From contig JBMNES010000001.1 in NCBI GenBank assembly GCA_050948905.1, forward strand, positions 1,798,001-1,862,000: 64,000 bases of DNA. Direction: 5' to 3'. The position numbers were made by a program, and so were the translations under genes. The notes under the pieces are model-generated. The model was not told the DNA's origin. It saw only the letters and a program-made list of their open reading frames with translations, and searched no databases. Shown here piece after piece: positions 1-9,305 of the stretch. Each line of letters opens with the position of its first letter. Position 1 is the stretch's first letter. Source of the DNA: DTKD01 sp050948905 (lineage in GTDB: Bacteria; Armatimonadota; UBA5829).

Positions 1-231
1 ATGATCACCTATTTGAAAGGTCTTCGCCCGGTCGGCAAAATCGGCGCCGCATTTGGTTCCTACGGGTGGGGTGGGGAAGCCCCGCGTCTCCTGGACGCGT
101 TTCTTGCGGAGATGAAATACGAATCCGCCGGAGAGTGCCTGCGAGTAAGCTACGTTCCGACAGATGAAAACCTCGCTGACTGTGTGGAGCTTGGTCGCAA
201 GGTCGGATCAATGATCAAAGCGCAGGCTTAA
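1..231 (+). CDS. FprA-type flavoprotein, C-terminal end (partial gene)
   Basis: The 76 visible residues are the end of a flavodoxin-like domain. The segment around residues 4-24 (YLKGLRP followed by GAAFGSYGWGG) is the typical closing part of A-type flavoproteins, in which a metallo-beta-lactamase-like di-iron domain is followed by an FMN-binding flavodoxin domain. These enzymes reduce oxygen or nitric oxide in the cytoplasm of anaerobes. The gene starts before the window, so the ATG at base 1 is an internal methionine and the di-iron ligands cannot be checked. It ends 28 bp before xthA and may be co-transcribed with it. Confidence 0.8.
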   Translation: MITYLKGLRPVGKIGAAFGSYGWGGEAPRLLDAFLAEMKYESAGECLRVSYVPTDENLADCVELGRKVGSMIKAQA

Positions 232-258
232 CATTAAAACGGACAAGGCAGATCTGTA

Positions 259-1065
259 ATGGAAAACAGATTCAGGGTAGCTACGTTCAACGCTAATTCA
301 CTGCGCAGCCGGCTCGAGATTACCACTGGCTGGCTGCGCAAGCACGAGCCTGACGCGCTTTGCATTCAGGAAACTCGTGTGATGGACGACGCGTTTCCTG
401 TCGCCGCATTCGAGGAAATCGGCTATCACCCCGTTTTTCTGGGCCAGAAGTCCTTTAATGGGGTAGCTATCCTCTGCCGCACAGAACCTGAGGACGTCAC
501 CACCGGGCTGGGAGTCGAGGGTCTCGATAACGAGGCTCGCATCATTCGCGCTAAGGTCCGCGGCGTAGAGGTCGTCAACACCTACGTACCGCAGGGAACG
601 GCGGTCGAATCACCGCGATTTGAATACAAACTCAACTGGATATCCGCGCTTAAGGACTATTTTGATCGCAATTTTACACCGTCAACGCCGCTGGTATGGG
701 TAGGGGACTTCAACGTCGCACCAGAGCCCATAGACGTGCACGACCCCGAGAAGCTGCTAGGCAGCGTTTGCTTCCATCCAAAAGAGCACGAAGTTTTGTC
801 CCAAGTAAAGCAATGGGGTTTCGTCGATGTATTTCGCAAACATCATCCCGGCGAGCCTGATCAATACTCTTTTTATGACTACCGCATCCCCAACGCGCTC
901 AAGCGCAAATTAGGCTGGAGAATCGACCACATTTGGGCCACTGCGCCTTTAGCAGATACGTCTTCAGATTGCTGGATTGACCTTGAGCCAAGGTCGATGG
1001 AGAAACCCTCCGACCACACTTTCGTCGTCGCGGATTTTCAACTTGATGTAACAGCTCGTTCTTAG
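259..1065 (+). CDS. xthA: Exodeoxyribonuclease III (AP endonuclease family)
   Basis: This 268-residue protein matches the usual length of the ExoIII branch of the endonuclease/exonuclease/phosphatase family, which cuts DNA at abasic sites and trims 3' ends during base-excision repair. Family motifs appear in order: the early NANSLRSR, the metal-binding Glu in IQETR (about residue 38), YVPQG, the WVGDFNVAP block, the RIDHIWAT block and the terminal SDH catalytic pair. It is cytoplasmic with no signal peptide. The start follows a weak AAGG site. The gene lies downstream of the fprA-like gene in the same direction, so both may belong to an oxidative-damage transcript, though that is only an inference from spacing. 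Confidence 0.93.
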   Translation: MENRFRVATFNANSLRSRLEITTGWLRKHEPDALCIQETRVMDDAFPVAAFEEIGYHPVFLGQKSFNGVAILCRTEPEDVTTGLGVEGLDNEARIIRAKVRGVEVVNTYVPQGTAVESPRFEYKLNWISALKDYFDRNFTPSTPLVWVGDFNVAPEPIDVHDPEKLLGSVCFHPKEHEVLSQVKQWGFVDVFRKHHPGEPDQYSFYDYRIPNALKRKLGWRIDHIWATAPLADTSSDCWIDLEPRSMEKPSDHTFVVADFQLDVTARS

Positions 1066-1110
1066 TGAGTGATTGTTGCGGCTTGCTTTCGTTGCGGCCA
1101 CACAAACTAT

Positions 1111-1185
1111 GTCATTTCGAACGCCCTTCCCGTCATTTCGAACGCCCTTCCTGTCATTTCGAACGAAGTGAGAAATCTGCTTTTT
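1111..1185 (+). repeat. Tandem repeat, GTCATTYCGA family, locus 1
   Basis: Three starts of GTCATTTCGAACG lie at 1111, 1132 and 1153, a 21-bp period. The last copy continues into GAAGTGAGAAATCTGCTTTTT. The same left end and the same right end recur near 9306-9990 and 59745-59801, again with shortened copies ahead of one full copy. This one lies between the convergent xthA and the large secreted protein. The remainder of the 1066-1384 gap holds GT-rich text with GGTTGTCGGTTGTAGG near 1269, similar to text near 59700, and no gene. Confidence 0.75.
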
Positions 1186-1325
1186 CCGATGTTCGATATC
1201 CGAACTTCGAAGTCCGATCAGCCTTCTTAAGCTACCTATTTCCCTAATAATGCAAAAATTCTGCTTTTTGGTTGTCGGTTGTAGGTTATCGGCTGATAGT
1301 TATGAAGTAAGGGCATTAGCCTGAT

Positions 1326-1361
1326 AAAAAACCGGCCCGTTCTAAATTGAACGGGCCGGTT
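1326..1361 (-). terminator. Rho-independent terminator of the Ig-repeat protein gene
   Basis: A perfect 13-bp inverted repeat (arms 1330-1342 and 1349-1361, AACCGGCCCGTTC and its complement) encloses a 6-nt loop. Read on the minus strand the stem is followed by a run of six T. It lies just past the stop codon of the minus-strand gene that ends at 1385. Confidence 0.9.
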
Positions 1362-1384
1362 GGTTTGTCGTCGGCTTTGGGTGT

Positions 1385-4300
1385 TTACTTGGCGTAGATC
1401 ACCCGAACGTTGCCGAATCCGACTGCTCCTGTCACGATCACGAAGTCACCTTCGCTTACCGTCGGAGCGGACTTGGTTATGACCTTTATCTCAGTATCAG
1501 CAGAGCCGGTCGTGACAACATAAGAATTGCCATCAATCGAACCCCACTTCACCTGACCCCAGGTCTTAACATACAGGCCGTCAAGCAGGTCGAACTGGAA
1601 CGACTTGCCGTTGGTTCCCCAAGGAGCAATCGTGCCCTCGTCTGCACCCGTCAACTGACTTACCGTTATGCACGGCTCGCCTTCAGACGTGACGCCTCGT
1701 GTACCTATCAAGCTGACGATGGAATCCTCACCAGCAGCAATCGCACCCTCGACACGAATACCGTGGATGCGGTTGGCTTCCTCAATGTAACCGAAGCCAT
1801 CACCCTTGAAGTAGAGCGTCTTGTTGCCGAGTTCAATCGGCGCGCCTACTTCAGCCTGCTTGGCAGCAAGGATGGAACCTTCGTCAAAGAACACGGTTCC
1901 TGTAACCGCCAGTCTCTCGCTCTCGCAGCCAGCAGAGCTGACGTTGGCAGCGTAGAGAGTAGTGGTCTCAGACAGGCTTGCCGTGTAAGGATTAGCCGTG
2001 CTGACCAGATTACCACCGGTCGCCGCGTCATACCAGGCAATGGTGCAATCATCGCCGGCTGTTACGGAGAAGTCAAGATCACCAGCGCCACAGCGAACGT
2101 TAGCAGATGCGTTCGTAGGAGCGTCAGGAGCATCGTTAATCGTACCGGTTACGGCTGTCCTGGACTCACTCTCACAACCATCCGCGCTAACGGTAGCAGC
2201 ATACAGAGTAGTAGTCTCAGTCAGTTCAGCAGTATACGGGTTGGCAGTGCTTACCACATTGCCGCCGGTCTCTGCGTCATACCACTTGACAGTGCAACCA
2301 TCGTCAACGCTTACCTCAAAGTCGACTTCGCCCGCGCCACAGATGGCGTTCTCAGAAGCATCAGTCGGAGCATCAGGTATATCATTGACCGTGCCAGTTA
2401 CAGCAGTCCTCGTCGCACTCTCGCAGCCAGCAGCGCTTACGCTGGCAGCATACAGAGTAGTAGTCTCAGACAGTTCAGCAGAATACGGATTAGATGTGCT
2501 CACCAGATTGCCGCCGCTGGCAGCGTCATACCAGGCAACAGAGCAGCCATCATCTACGCTTACCTCAAATGCAACCGAACCCTCGCCGCAAATCGCATTT
2601 GCAGACGGATTAGCCGGAGCATCAGGCAGGTCGTTGACTGTGCTGGTTACAGCCAGTCTAGTCGCACTCTCACAACCCTCAGCGCTAACAGTAGCCGCAT
2701 ACAGGGTAGTCGTCTCAGTCAGCTCAGCAGAATACGGGTTAGCAGTGCTAATCACATTGCCACCAGTAGCCGCATCATACCACTTGACAGAGCAACCCTC
2801 ATCTACGCTTACCTCGAAGTCAACTTCTCCAGAACCACATCTCGAGTTCTCAGAGGCGTTGCTCGGGGCCGCAGGCACTTCGTTGACAGTACCAGTTACA
2901 GCGGTCCTCGTCGCGCTCTCGCAGCCCTCAGCGCTTACGCTGGCAGCATACAGAGTCGTCGTCTCGGACAAGCTCTTCGTATATGGATTTGCAATGCTCA
3001 CAGGAACACCACCGCTGGCGGCAGCATACCATCTCACAGAGCAATCGTTATCAACCGTGACTGAGAAGTCCACAGAACCAGAACCGCAAACAGAGTTTGC
3101 AGACGGATCTGCCGGAGCCTCAGGCAGAGGATTGACAATGCTGGTAACAGCCAACCGTGTCGCGCTCTCACAACCGGCAGCGCTTACGGTAGCAGCATAC
3201 AGGGTCGTAGTCTCAGTCAGCTCAGCGGAATACGGGTTAGCAGTGCTTACCACATTTCCGCCGGTAGCTGCGTCATACCATCTAACCGAGCAGCTCTCGC
3301 ACACGCTGACCTCGAAGTCAACCTCTCCAGCGCCACAGCGATCGTTCATAGAACCATCCACCGGAGCAGCAGGAATAGCGTTGACTGTGCCTGTGACGGC
3401 GGTTCGAGTGTCGCTCTCACAGCCCTCAGCGCTCACGCTTGCAGCGTAGAGGGTGGTCGTAACGTTCAGGTTGGTCGTATACGGGTTAGCCGTGCTTACA
3501 AGGTTACCACCTGTAGCAGCATCATACCACGCTACTGTGCAGTCATTATCAACTGATACTTCAAAGGCCACCGAACCCGCACCGCAGATAGCGTTAGCAG
3601 ATGGATCAGCAGGAGCAGACGGCACTTCATTGACAGTGCTCGTCACTGCCAGTCTCGTCTCGCTCTCGCAGCCATCAGCGCTTACGCTTGCCGCATACAG
3701 GGTAGTGGTCTCAGTCAGTTCAGCGGTATACGGGTTAGCGGTGCTTACCACGTTGCCTTCTGTCTCAGAGTCATACCATCTTACACTGCAACCCTCGTCT
3801 ACGCTGACTTCAAAGTCAACTTCGCCGGCGCCGCAGATAGAGTTCTCAGAAGCATCAGTAGGCTCGGCAGGTATCTCATTGATAGTGCCGGTAACTGCTG
3901 TCCTCGTCGCACTCTCGCAGCCGTCAACGCTTACGCTGACTGCATACAGAGTAGTAGTCTCAGAGATTTCGGCAGTGTAAGGATTAGCCGTGCTAACCAC
4001 ATCTCCACCGGTCTCAGAATCATACCACTTAACAGTGCAGCCATCGGCAGGGGTTACCTCAAACGCAACCTCGCCCTCACCGCAAAGCACGTTTGCAGAA
4101 GGATCGGTCGGCGCATCAGGAACCTCGTTGACGGTGCCGGTAACGGCGGTCCTGGTCGCGCTCTCGCAGCCATCAGCGCTTACGCTGGCAGCATACAGAG
4201 TAGTAGTCTCAGTCAGTTCTTCAGTATACGGATTGGCTGTGCTCACCACATTGCCACCAGTAGCAGCGTCATACCACTTAACCGTGCAGCCGCTCTCCAC

Positions 4301-7300
4301 CTCAACGGAGAACTGGACATCGCCGGTGCCGCAGCGGACGTTGGCAGAAGCGTTGGTCGGAGCGTCAGGAATTGCAAAGACAGTTCCTGTAACTGCGGTT
4401 CGAGTAGCGCTCTCGCAGTCGTCGCCGACGCTTGCAGCATAGTAAGTAGTCGTGCTGTTAAGTGTAGCTGTATACGGGTTGGCAGTGCTCACCACATTGC
4501 CGCCGGTAGCAGCGTCATACCACTTAACCGTGCAGCCATCATCAGGCGTGACCTCAAAGGCCACATCGCCCGAGCCGCAACGAGTATTGCTAGAAGCGTT
4601 GGTCGGGGCTGCCGGCAGGTCGTTGATAGTACCCGTTACAGCGAGTCTCGTCGCGCTCTCACAACCCTCAGTGCTTACACTTGCCGCATAGTAGGTCTTA
4701 GTAGCTATAAGATTCTCGGTATACGGATTAGCTGTGCTAATCACGTTGCCGCCAGTTGCCGCATCATACCATTTAACCGTGCAGCCAGAATCTGGTGTCG
4801 CAGAGAAGTCAACATCACCAGCACCGCAGCGCTCGTTAGTTGAAGCGTTTGTCGGCACGGACGGTGTCGGGTTGACAGTCACTGTGACAGGCGTAGCTGT
4901 AAACGCAGCAGAGCCACAGGTCGGAGTGACTAACACGTTATATGTCGTAGTAGCGGTCAAACCAGCAGGCGGATCGTAAGATGGGCTCGTCGCACCATTG
5001 ATCTTGGTATCGTTGATCGTCGGAGAAGAAGTGCCCTCCACGGAATACCACTGATAAGTCAACGCTCCGCCGCCGGAGCCGCCGGAGTAGGTCATCTCAG
5101 CCGGGTCAATGCTGCCACACGCAGAGCCGCCGCCACCGGTTATGGTACCGACAGTGAAGTTCTCGGTCGCCGTAACAGAATACGTAAAGCTTCCGTTACC
5201 GACATTAGCAGCGTTGTAGCCCTTAACGTGCAGATACCACGTCCCGCCAGAGGTGGGAACGAGGGACAGTGTGCCGCTGGACCACTGTGTCTCAGTATCA
5301 GTCCAGGTATGGGTCGCATTCTTGTCCCAGGCATATCTGAAATATTCAACTCCGCCAGCGCCCCAGCCCAAATTGTTTGTCCACACAACGTTAGCGCCCT
5401 GGCACGGAGTAGTCGTGCTCGGGGTAACGCTGTTGGCAACAGGAGCAGGAGAAAGCGTATATACGGAAGTGGTGCCAACATAGCTGGTAGTATTGGCCCA
5501 CGCGCCTCTCGACTGGCTCGTGTTATCGCGAGCGGCGATGTCGAATGTATACTGAGTATTCGGGGTAAGTCCGGTGTTGTTAAACGATGTTCCAGTGCCC
5601 CAGCCGTAAACCGACGTGCCGCCACGGCGGACATTGACGCCGACATCACCTCGGCGATAATGGCAACTTCCGCCATTGGTGCTGTCTGAGTCCTCAGTCG
5701 CGCCGTCACCAACGCCTACGCCTTTGTCCAGAGGAATAGCCCACGCAAGATTAATTTGTGTCGGGCTGACAACGTTGACGCTGGAGAAACTCGGATTGTT
5801 CGGAGCAACGTTGTCTACGAAAACTGCACCCCAGGCGCAGTTACCAGTGCCGTTATAGGTCCACCCACCACTGGAACCGCTCGCCTGGCCCGAAGTTCGA
5901 CCGGACTTGCTGATTCCGAAGAAGTGTAGTCGTCTATAGCCGGTTACGCCGGTCTCGGTATGAGACCAGGTAGCGGCGCTGTTGGTGGTAAATTTATAGT
6001 AAGTAGCCGCGCCAGAAAGCCCTCGGCCCCACTGGTAATACCCAGTTTTCCAGAAAGGAATAAACTGGGCGGTAACAGTACCACTAGCAGTTACAGTGGT
6101 ATTATTGGTGTACATTGTGTAACCACTGCCAGGATTCGCGACGCCATTGAAGTTGGACAGCGTCATCTTCGGGAACCAGCCGTCCTGCTCGTTGAAGATA
6201 CTGTAGCCATCGTAGCGATGTGGCTGGAAGTCTACACTACCTTCTTCCTGGTTAACATCGCCGCCGTTGCGAAGGCTCATCGTACCTTCCCAGCTTCCGC
6301 CGCCAGGTCCCTGCTGTATTTTAAAGAGTACGCGGTTCCAGCCCTTGGCCATGCCCTTAGCACCGGTGACGTCCACGTCGCGGGTTAATCCGCGGTTGGT
6401 ATCATTGGTATGAATGACTGTGCCGTTCAACCAGACTTTACAGCCGTCGTCAGAACCGATTGCAAACTTCGGCCCTGCTCCGTTGGGAGCATTTACCCAG
6501 GCCATAGCATAAGCAGCCTGGTCGGGATTTTTGTTCCATAAGGTGCCAAAATTCAGGGTATTTGCGTTGTTGCAGTCTCCGGCGTCGTGAGCCACAGGCT
6601 TCTTTCCGCCAAACAGACCATCTACAATAGCTGTCCCTTTGTTGGTCTCGATATATGGATAGAAATACAGGTTCGCTTCGTCAAGGCCGTTTGCATTGGC
6701 AAGAGAAGTCGAACTAAACGGGCCGAGGACAACCCACTTATTAAGATATGACCATCTGTCACCGAAGCCCTTTACCTGGCCAACCATCGTAATGGAGTAT
6801 CCAGGTGTCTTGCAAGAGTCGATGTTCTCTTTGGTGTCAATAAAAACGCCGTTGCGGTTGGCAACATTAGCAACAGTGCCAGTCCATAGGTTAAGCCAGT
6901 CGCAGCCTTGATTGCAAGCAGTATAAGTCTGCTTCGAGGCATCGCTAACGCCTCCGCCGGTGTTTATGCTCTTTGCCTTGGAATAGGCTACGCTGCCGCT
7001 ATAGTATCCGGGCCGCCAAAAGTCCTCCTGAAACCAGCCGCGTCCGGCCCAGGTCCAGCCGTGATTCCACGTTACTGTTTGGCCGATCTTGGTGCCCACT
7101 TCGTTAATAGCCCAGCAGTACCAAAAGGTCTTACTGCAGCTTGTGCCACTTCCCCAGGAACCGGTGCCGTTGCCAAAGCCGGTCGGGTTTACTTCACCTG
7201 AGTTTGCCCAATAAGCAAACGCAGGCGCTGCCACAAGCACTGATAATGCGCACATACAGAGGCACATTATCAATAGACGATTGCACGTTTTAAGATGCAT
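1385..7300 (-). CDS. Very large secreted protein with 12 tandem Ig-like (CHU_C-associated type) domains
   Basis: This 1971-residue protein begins with a clear signal peptide (hydrophobic stretch about 8-28, cleavage after AFA at about 29) and a strong AGGAGG site 7 nt before the ATG. Residues about 270-360 resemble a beta-sandwich sugar-binding or PA14-like module (GSDDGCKVWLNG). Residues about 497-612 look like a fibronectin type III domain, and two further Ig-like modules follow. Residues about 810-1803 are twelve copies of an 82-84-residue domain with conserved RCG, WYDAATGG, STANPYT and GCES motifs, typical of the Ig-like family often linked to CHU_C in Bacteroidetes. Each copy has three Cys. 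The last 165 residues look like a beta-rich, possibly OB-like domain. I see no LPXTG, PEP-CTERM or type-IX sorting tail. A surface or extracellular adhesin or matrix role is likely but unproven. The copies are similar enough at the DNA level that their number may vary between strains. Confidence 0.85.
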   Translation of the reverse strand: MHLKTCNRLLIMCLCMCALSVLVAAPAFAYWANSGEVNPTGFGNGTGSWGSGTSCSKTFWYCWAINEVGTKIGQTVTWNHGWTWAGRGWFQEDFWRPGYYSGSVAYSKAKSINTGGGVSDASKQTYTACNQGCDWLNLWTGTVANVANRNGVFIDTKENIDSCKTPGYSITMVGQVKGFGDRWSYLNKWVVLGPFSSTSLANANGLDEANLYFYPYIETNKGTAIVDGLFGGKKPVAHDAGDCNNANTLNFGTLWNKNPDQAAYAMAWVNAPNGAGPKFAIGSDDGCKVWLNGTVIHTNDTNRGLTRDVDVTGAKGMAKGWNRVLFKIQQGPGGGSWEGTMSLRNGGDVNQEEGSVDFQPHRYDGYSIFNEQDGWFPKMTLSNFNGVANPGSGYTMYTNNTTVTASGTVTAQFIPFWKTGYYQWGRGLSGAATYYKFTTNSAATWSHTETGVTGYRRLHFFGISKSGRTSGQASGSSGGWTYNGTGNCAWGAVFVDNVAPNNPSFSSVNVVSPTQINLAWAIPLDKGVGVGDGATEDSDSTNGGSCHYRRGDVGVNVRRGGTSVYGWGTGTSFNNTGLTPNTQYTFDIAARDNTSQSRGAWANTTSYVGTTSVYTLSPAPVANSVTPSTTTPCQGANVVWTNNLGWGAGGVEYFRYAWDKNATHTWTDTETQWSSGTLSLVPTSGGTWYLHVKGYNAANVGNGSFTYSVTATENFTVGTITGGGGSACGSIDPAEMTYSGGSGGGALTYQWYSVEGTSSPTINDTKINGATSPSYDPPAGLTATTTYNVLVTPTCGSAAFTATPVTVTVNPTPSVPTNASTNERCGAGDVDFSATPDSGCTVKWYDAATGGNVISTANPYTENLIATKTYYAASVSTEGCESATRLAVTGTINDLPAAPTNASSNTRCGSGDVAFEVTPDDGCTVKWYDAATGGNVVSTANPYTATLNSTTTYYAASVGDDCESATRTAVTGTVFAIPDAPTNASANVRCGTGDVQFSVEVESGCTVKWYDAATGGNVVSTANPYTEELTETTTLYAASVSADGCESATRTAVTGTVNEVPDAPTDPSANVLCGEGEVAFEVTPADGCTVKWYDSETGGDVVSTANPYTAEISETTTLYAVSVSVDGCESATRTAVTGTINEIPAEPTDASENSICGAGEVDFEVSVDEGCSVRWYDSETEGNVVSTANPYTAELTETTTLYAASVSADGCESETRLAVTSTVNEVPSAPADPSANAICGAGSVAFEVSVDNDCTVAWYDAATGGNLVSTANPYTTNLNVTTTLYAASVSAEGCESDTRTAVTGTVNAIPAAPVDGSMNDRCGAGEVDFEVSVCESCSVRWYDAATGGNVVSTANPYSAELTETTTLYAATVSAAGCESATRLAVTSIVNPLPEAPADPSANSVCGSGSVDFSVTVDNDCSVRWYAAASGGVPVSIANPYTKSLSETTTLYAASVSAEGCESATRTAVTGTVNEVPAAPSNASENSRCGSGEVDFEVSVDEGCSVKWYDAATGGNVISTANPYSAELTETTTLYAATVSAEGCESATRLAVTSTVNDLPDAPANPSANAICGEGSVAFEVSVDDGCSVAWYDAASGGNLVSTSNPYSAELSETTTLYAASVSAAGCESATRTAVTGTVNDIPDAPTDASENAICGAGEVDFEVSVDDGCTVKWYDAETGGNVVSTANPYTAELTETTTLYAATVSADGCESESRTAVTGTINDAPDAPTNASANVRCGAGDLDFSVTAGDDCTIAWYDAATGGNLVSTANPYTASLSETTTLYAANVSSAGCESERLAVTGTVFFDEGSILAAKQAEVGAPIELGNKTLYFKGDGFGYIEEANRIHGIRVEGAIAAGEDSIVSLIGTRGVTSEGEPCITVSQLTGADEGTIAPWGTNGKSFQFDLLDGLYVKTWGQVKWGSIDGNSYVVTTGSADTEIKVITKSAPTVSEGDFVIVTGAVGFGNVRVIYAK
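1890..4873 (-). repeat. Twelve intragenic repeats of about 248 bp
   Basis: The region encodes the 12 Ig-like domains of the large secreted protein. The unit is 246-252 bp and copies differ by scattered substitutions, with hotspots in the loop after the second Cys. Because of the periodic codon pattern, long antisense reading frames stay open here. These are artefacts. Confidence 0.9.
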
Positions 7301-7587
7301 TCCATACCCTCCTTAGTAGTTTTGTTTAGGTAGTTTGTTAATAGTAGAGTGCAGGCGGGTAAATCGTGTTTTTGACCAGACGGAGATAGAAATTGCAGAG
7401 GTCGTGATACTTCTCAGGCGTTATTTATATGAGGGTCGGTGCTTTGGTGGACAAACCATCCCGCCACTAAAATTCATCCGCAGATGTCTACGCATCCTAC
7501 AAAGCATGCTCAATGAACACTACTGTACCGCCAACCTGCTCTATACTCAGCTACAAACAGTATGTATGATTACCAGCAAGAGGTCAA

Positions 7588-7603
7588 CCGGTAACATTAC
7601 CGG
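7588..7603. promoter_or_regulatory. Perfect 16-bp palindrome upstream of the PEP carboxykinase promoter
   Basis: CCGGTAA-CA-TTACCGG reads the same on both strands apart from its two centre bases. It ends 16 bp before the -35 box of the promoter at 7620. GGTCAA immediately before it (7582-7587) pairs with the TTGACC of the -35 box. Size and symmetry suit a dimeric repressor or activator, whose identity cannot be told. The rest of the 7301-7681 gap carries the ribosome site of the minus-strand secreted protein and no gene. Confidence 0.5.
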
Positions 7604-7619
7604 GATTTGGGCTGTGGGT

Positions 7620-7648
7620 TTGACCAACCCCTGGTCTATGGCTATAAT
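7620..7648 (+). promoter_or_regulatory. Sigma-70 promoter of the PEP carboxykinase gene
   Basis: TTGACC at 7620-7625 and TATAAT at 7643-7648 are separated by exactly 17 bp. The predicted start of transcription is near 7655, about 27 nt before the GTG start codon, with GAGGTG as ribosome site in between. Confidence 0.8.
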
Positions 7649-7681
7649 TCTCGAAGTATCTATTATCCGAGGTGATTATCC

Positions 7682-9295
7682 GTGCCCCAACCCCTGCTGG
7701 ATGGCGTCGAGCGTACGATTCTGGAGTTACCGGAGCAGCCGAATGTATATTCGCTTACTCCCGACGAAATTTGTCGACGGGCTAAGGAATTCGGCAGATC
7801 GACTGTGTTTGGCAACGTAAACTATGTCTCTACGGTCAAAAATCAAAGCGCGGCGTTGACAGTTAACCTCGGCAGCAGACGGGTGCTGCCGGATTTGTCG
7901 ACATCAAAAAAACGTGACATAACCAAACACGCAGCCGAAACCATCAGAGCGCTTCATCGGTATCTCAAAAAGACTCCGCTGCTAAAAGTCGATTGCAGAG
8001 TCGGAGACAACGAGAGCTTTGCCCCAGAATGCACGTTATATCTATCCACCTACAGAAAAGAATCGGCGCGGCTGGCTCACCAGGTAATGCAGACTCTGTT
8101 TCCGAGTAAAACCCAGGACGGGGATCGTCTGATAACCGTATTTATTCCAGAATGGCAGGAGAGAGATCGGCAGATACTTGTTTTTCCCGAACTCGGAATC
8201 ACCTACGTTCTCGGCACAGATTATTATGGAGAAGCCAAAAATGCTTTCCTGCGAATGGCCATGTGGAAGGCCAAACAGCAGGGGCTTCTGGGTCTGCATG
8301 CGGGCACCAAGATAATCCGCGCCACCGGACCTGACGGCAAGATACGAAGATTAGGAATGCTCTTATTCGGAATGTCGGCTTCAGGCAAGACCACTCATAT
8401 ATGCTCGGACCACGGCTTGGATTTGCCCGGCGAGGGTGTCGAGGTATCTCAGGATGACGTGGTATTTTGGGGTGACAGCGGCGCTGCGCTAGGCTCGGAG
8501 CGCGGGTTCTATATTAAAACAGAGGGCCTCGATTCCGAAGTGCATCCGGCGTTGTACCGCGCTGCCACATCACACAGGGCACTGCTCGACAACGTCGTAG
8601 TAGACTATGAAGGTAACGTTTATTTTGACGATAGAACTCTCACGGCTAACGGGCGAGCGGTTATCCTGCGAGATGATCTCGGCGATATCGCTGCTCCCAG
8701 CATCGACCTGCCGCCGATTGACGAACTTGATGGGCTGATTGTGGCCTTTATGGTGCGCAAATACACGGTGATTCCTATTGCCAGCAGACTCACCCCTGAA
8801 CAGGCTGCGGTAGCGTTTCTACTTTCAGAAACGTTCGATTCTACTGGCCCGGACGCCAGAGATATCGCCGGCAACCCGCTGCTCGTCGCTGAACCAGCAG
8901 ATGAAGCGAATGCTTTTTATGAGTTGATAAAGTCCTATCAGGATAAGGTCGAATGTTATATGCTGAACACCGGCGGGGTGGGGGAACTCGTCGAACTGGG
9001 CTTAGACGGCGCGAGAAGGGTAAGAAAAAAGGTCACTCGTGTGGAAATAGAGGAGATGTCGGCGATTATTCGAGCTATCTCGCGTGGGGCCATAAACTGG
9101 CGAGAAGATCCAAACTGGATGGTTGAGACGCCGGAATCAGTTCCGGATCTTGATCTGGAAAAGTATCAAGTGAACCGGCATTATTCGCAGGCGAGAATCG
9201 ACTATCTAATAGCCGCCGCCCGCCTGGAGCGCGCCGAATACATAGAAGCAATCCCCGGCTTAAAACCCGAAATCAAGAGATCAGCGGAGTTCTAA
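7682..9295 (+). CDS. Phosphoenolpyruvate carboxykinase (ATP) family, divergent
   Basis: This 537-residue cytoplasmic enzyme has the length of ATP-dependent PEP carboxykinases, which turn oxaloacetate and ATP into PEP, CO2 and ADP in gluconeogenesis. Family landmarks are recognisable: YYGEAKN (equivalent of YGGEMKK, with the metal-binding Lys), LLGLHAGTK (equivalent of the MHCSAN segment, metal His kept), the P-loop GMSASGKT at residues 230-237, and SQDDVVFW for the kinase-2 Asp. The usual FEGGCYAK segment is replaced by SERGFYIK, so this is a divergent branch and substrate or nucleotide use might differ. It starts at GTG with GAGGTG 7 nt upstream. A strong promoter and a palindrome precede it. 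Confidence 0.8.
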   Translation: MPQPLLDGVERTILELPEQPNVYSLTPDEICRRAKEFGRSTVFGNVNYVSTVKNQSAALTVNLGSRRVLPDLSTSKKRDITKHAAETIRALHRYLKKTPLLKVDCRVGDNESFAPECTLYLSTYRKESARLAHQVMQTLFPSKTQDGDRLITVFIPEWQERDRQILVFPELGITYVLGTDYYGEAKNAFLRMAMWKAKQQGLLGLHAGTKIIRATGPDGKIRRLGMLLFGMSASGKTTHICSDHGLDLPGEGVEVSQDDVVFWGDSGAALGSERGFYIKTEGLDSEVHPALYRAATSHRALLDNVVVDYEGNVYFDDRTLTANGRAVILRDDLGDIAAPSIDLPPIDELDGLIVAFMVRKYTVIPIASRLTPEQAAVAFLLSETFDSTGPDARDIAGNPLLVAEPADEANAFYELIKSYQDKVECYMLNTGGVGELVELGLDGARRVRKKVTRVEIEEMSAIIRAISRGAINWREDPNWMVETPESVPDLDLEKYQVNRHYSQARIDYLIAAARLERAEYIEAIPGLKPEIKRSAEF

Positions 9296-9305
9296 TCAAC
9301 CCCTT

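Noticed and set aside
1763..3449. Long plus-strand open frames (433 and 483 codons) opposite the Ig-repeat gene
   Set aside because: They are periodic mirror images of the repeated domains, have no ribosome sites and encode low-complexity Ser/Ala/Val text.
7335..7820. 161-codon plus-strand frame overlapping the start of the PEP carboxykinase gene
   Set aside because: It covers the promoter and palindrome and its product has no recognisable features; the GTG at 7682 in another frame gives a complete enzyme.
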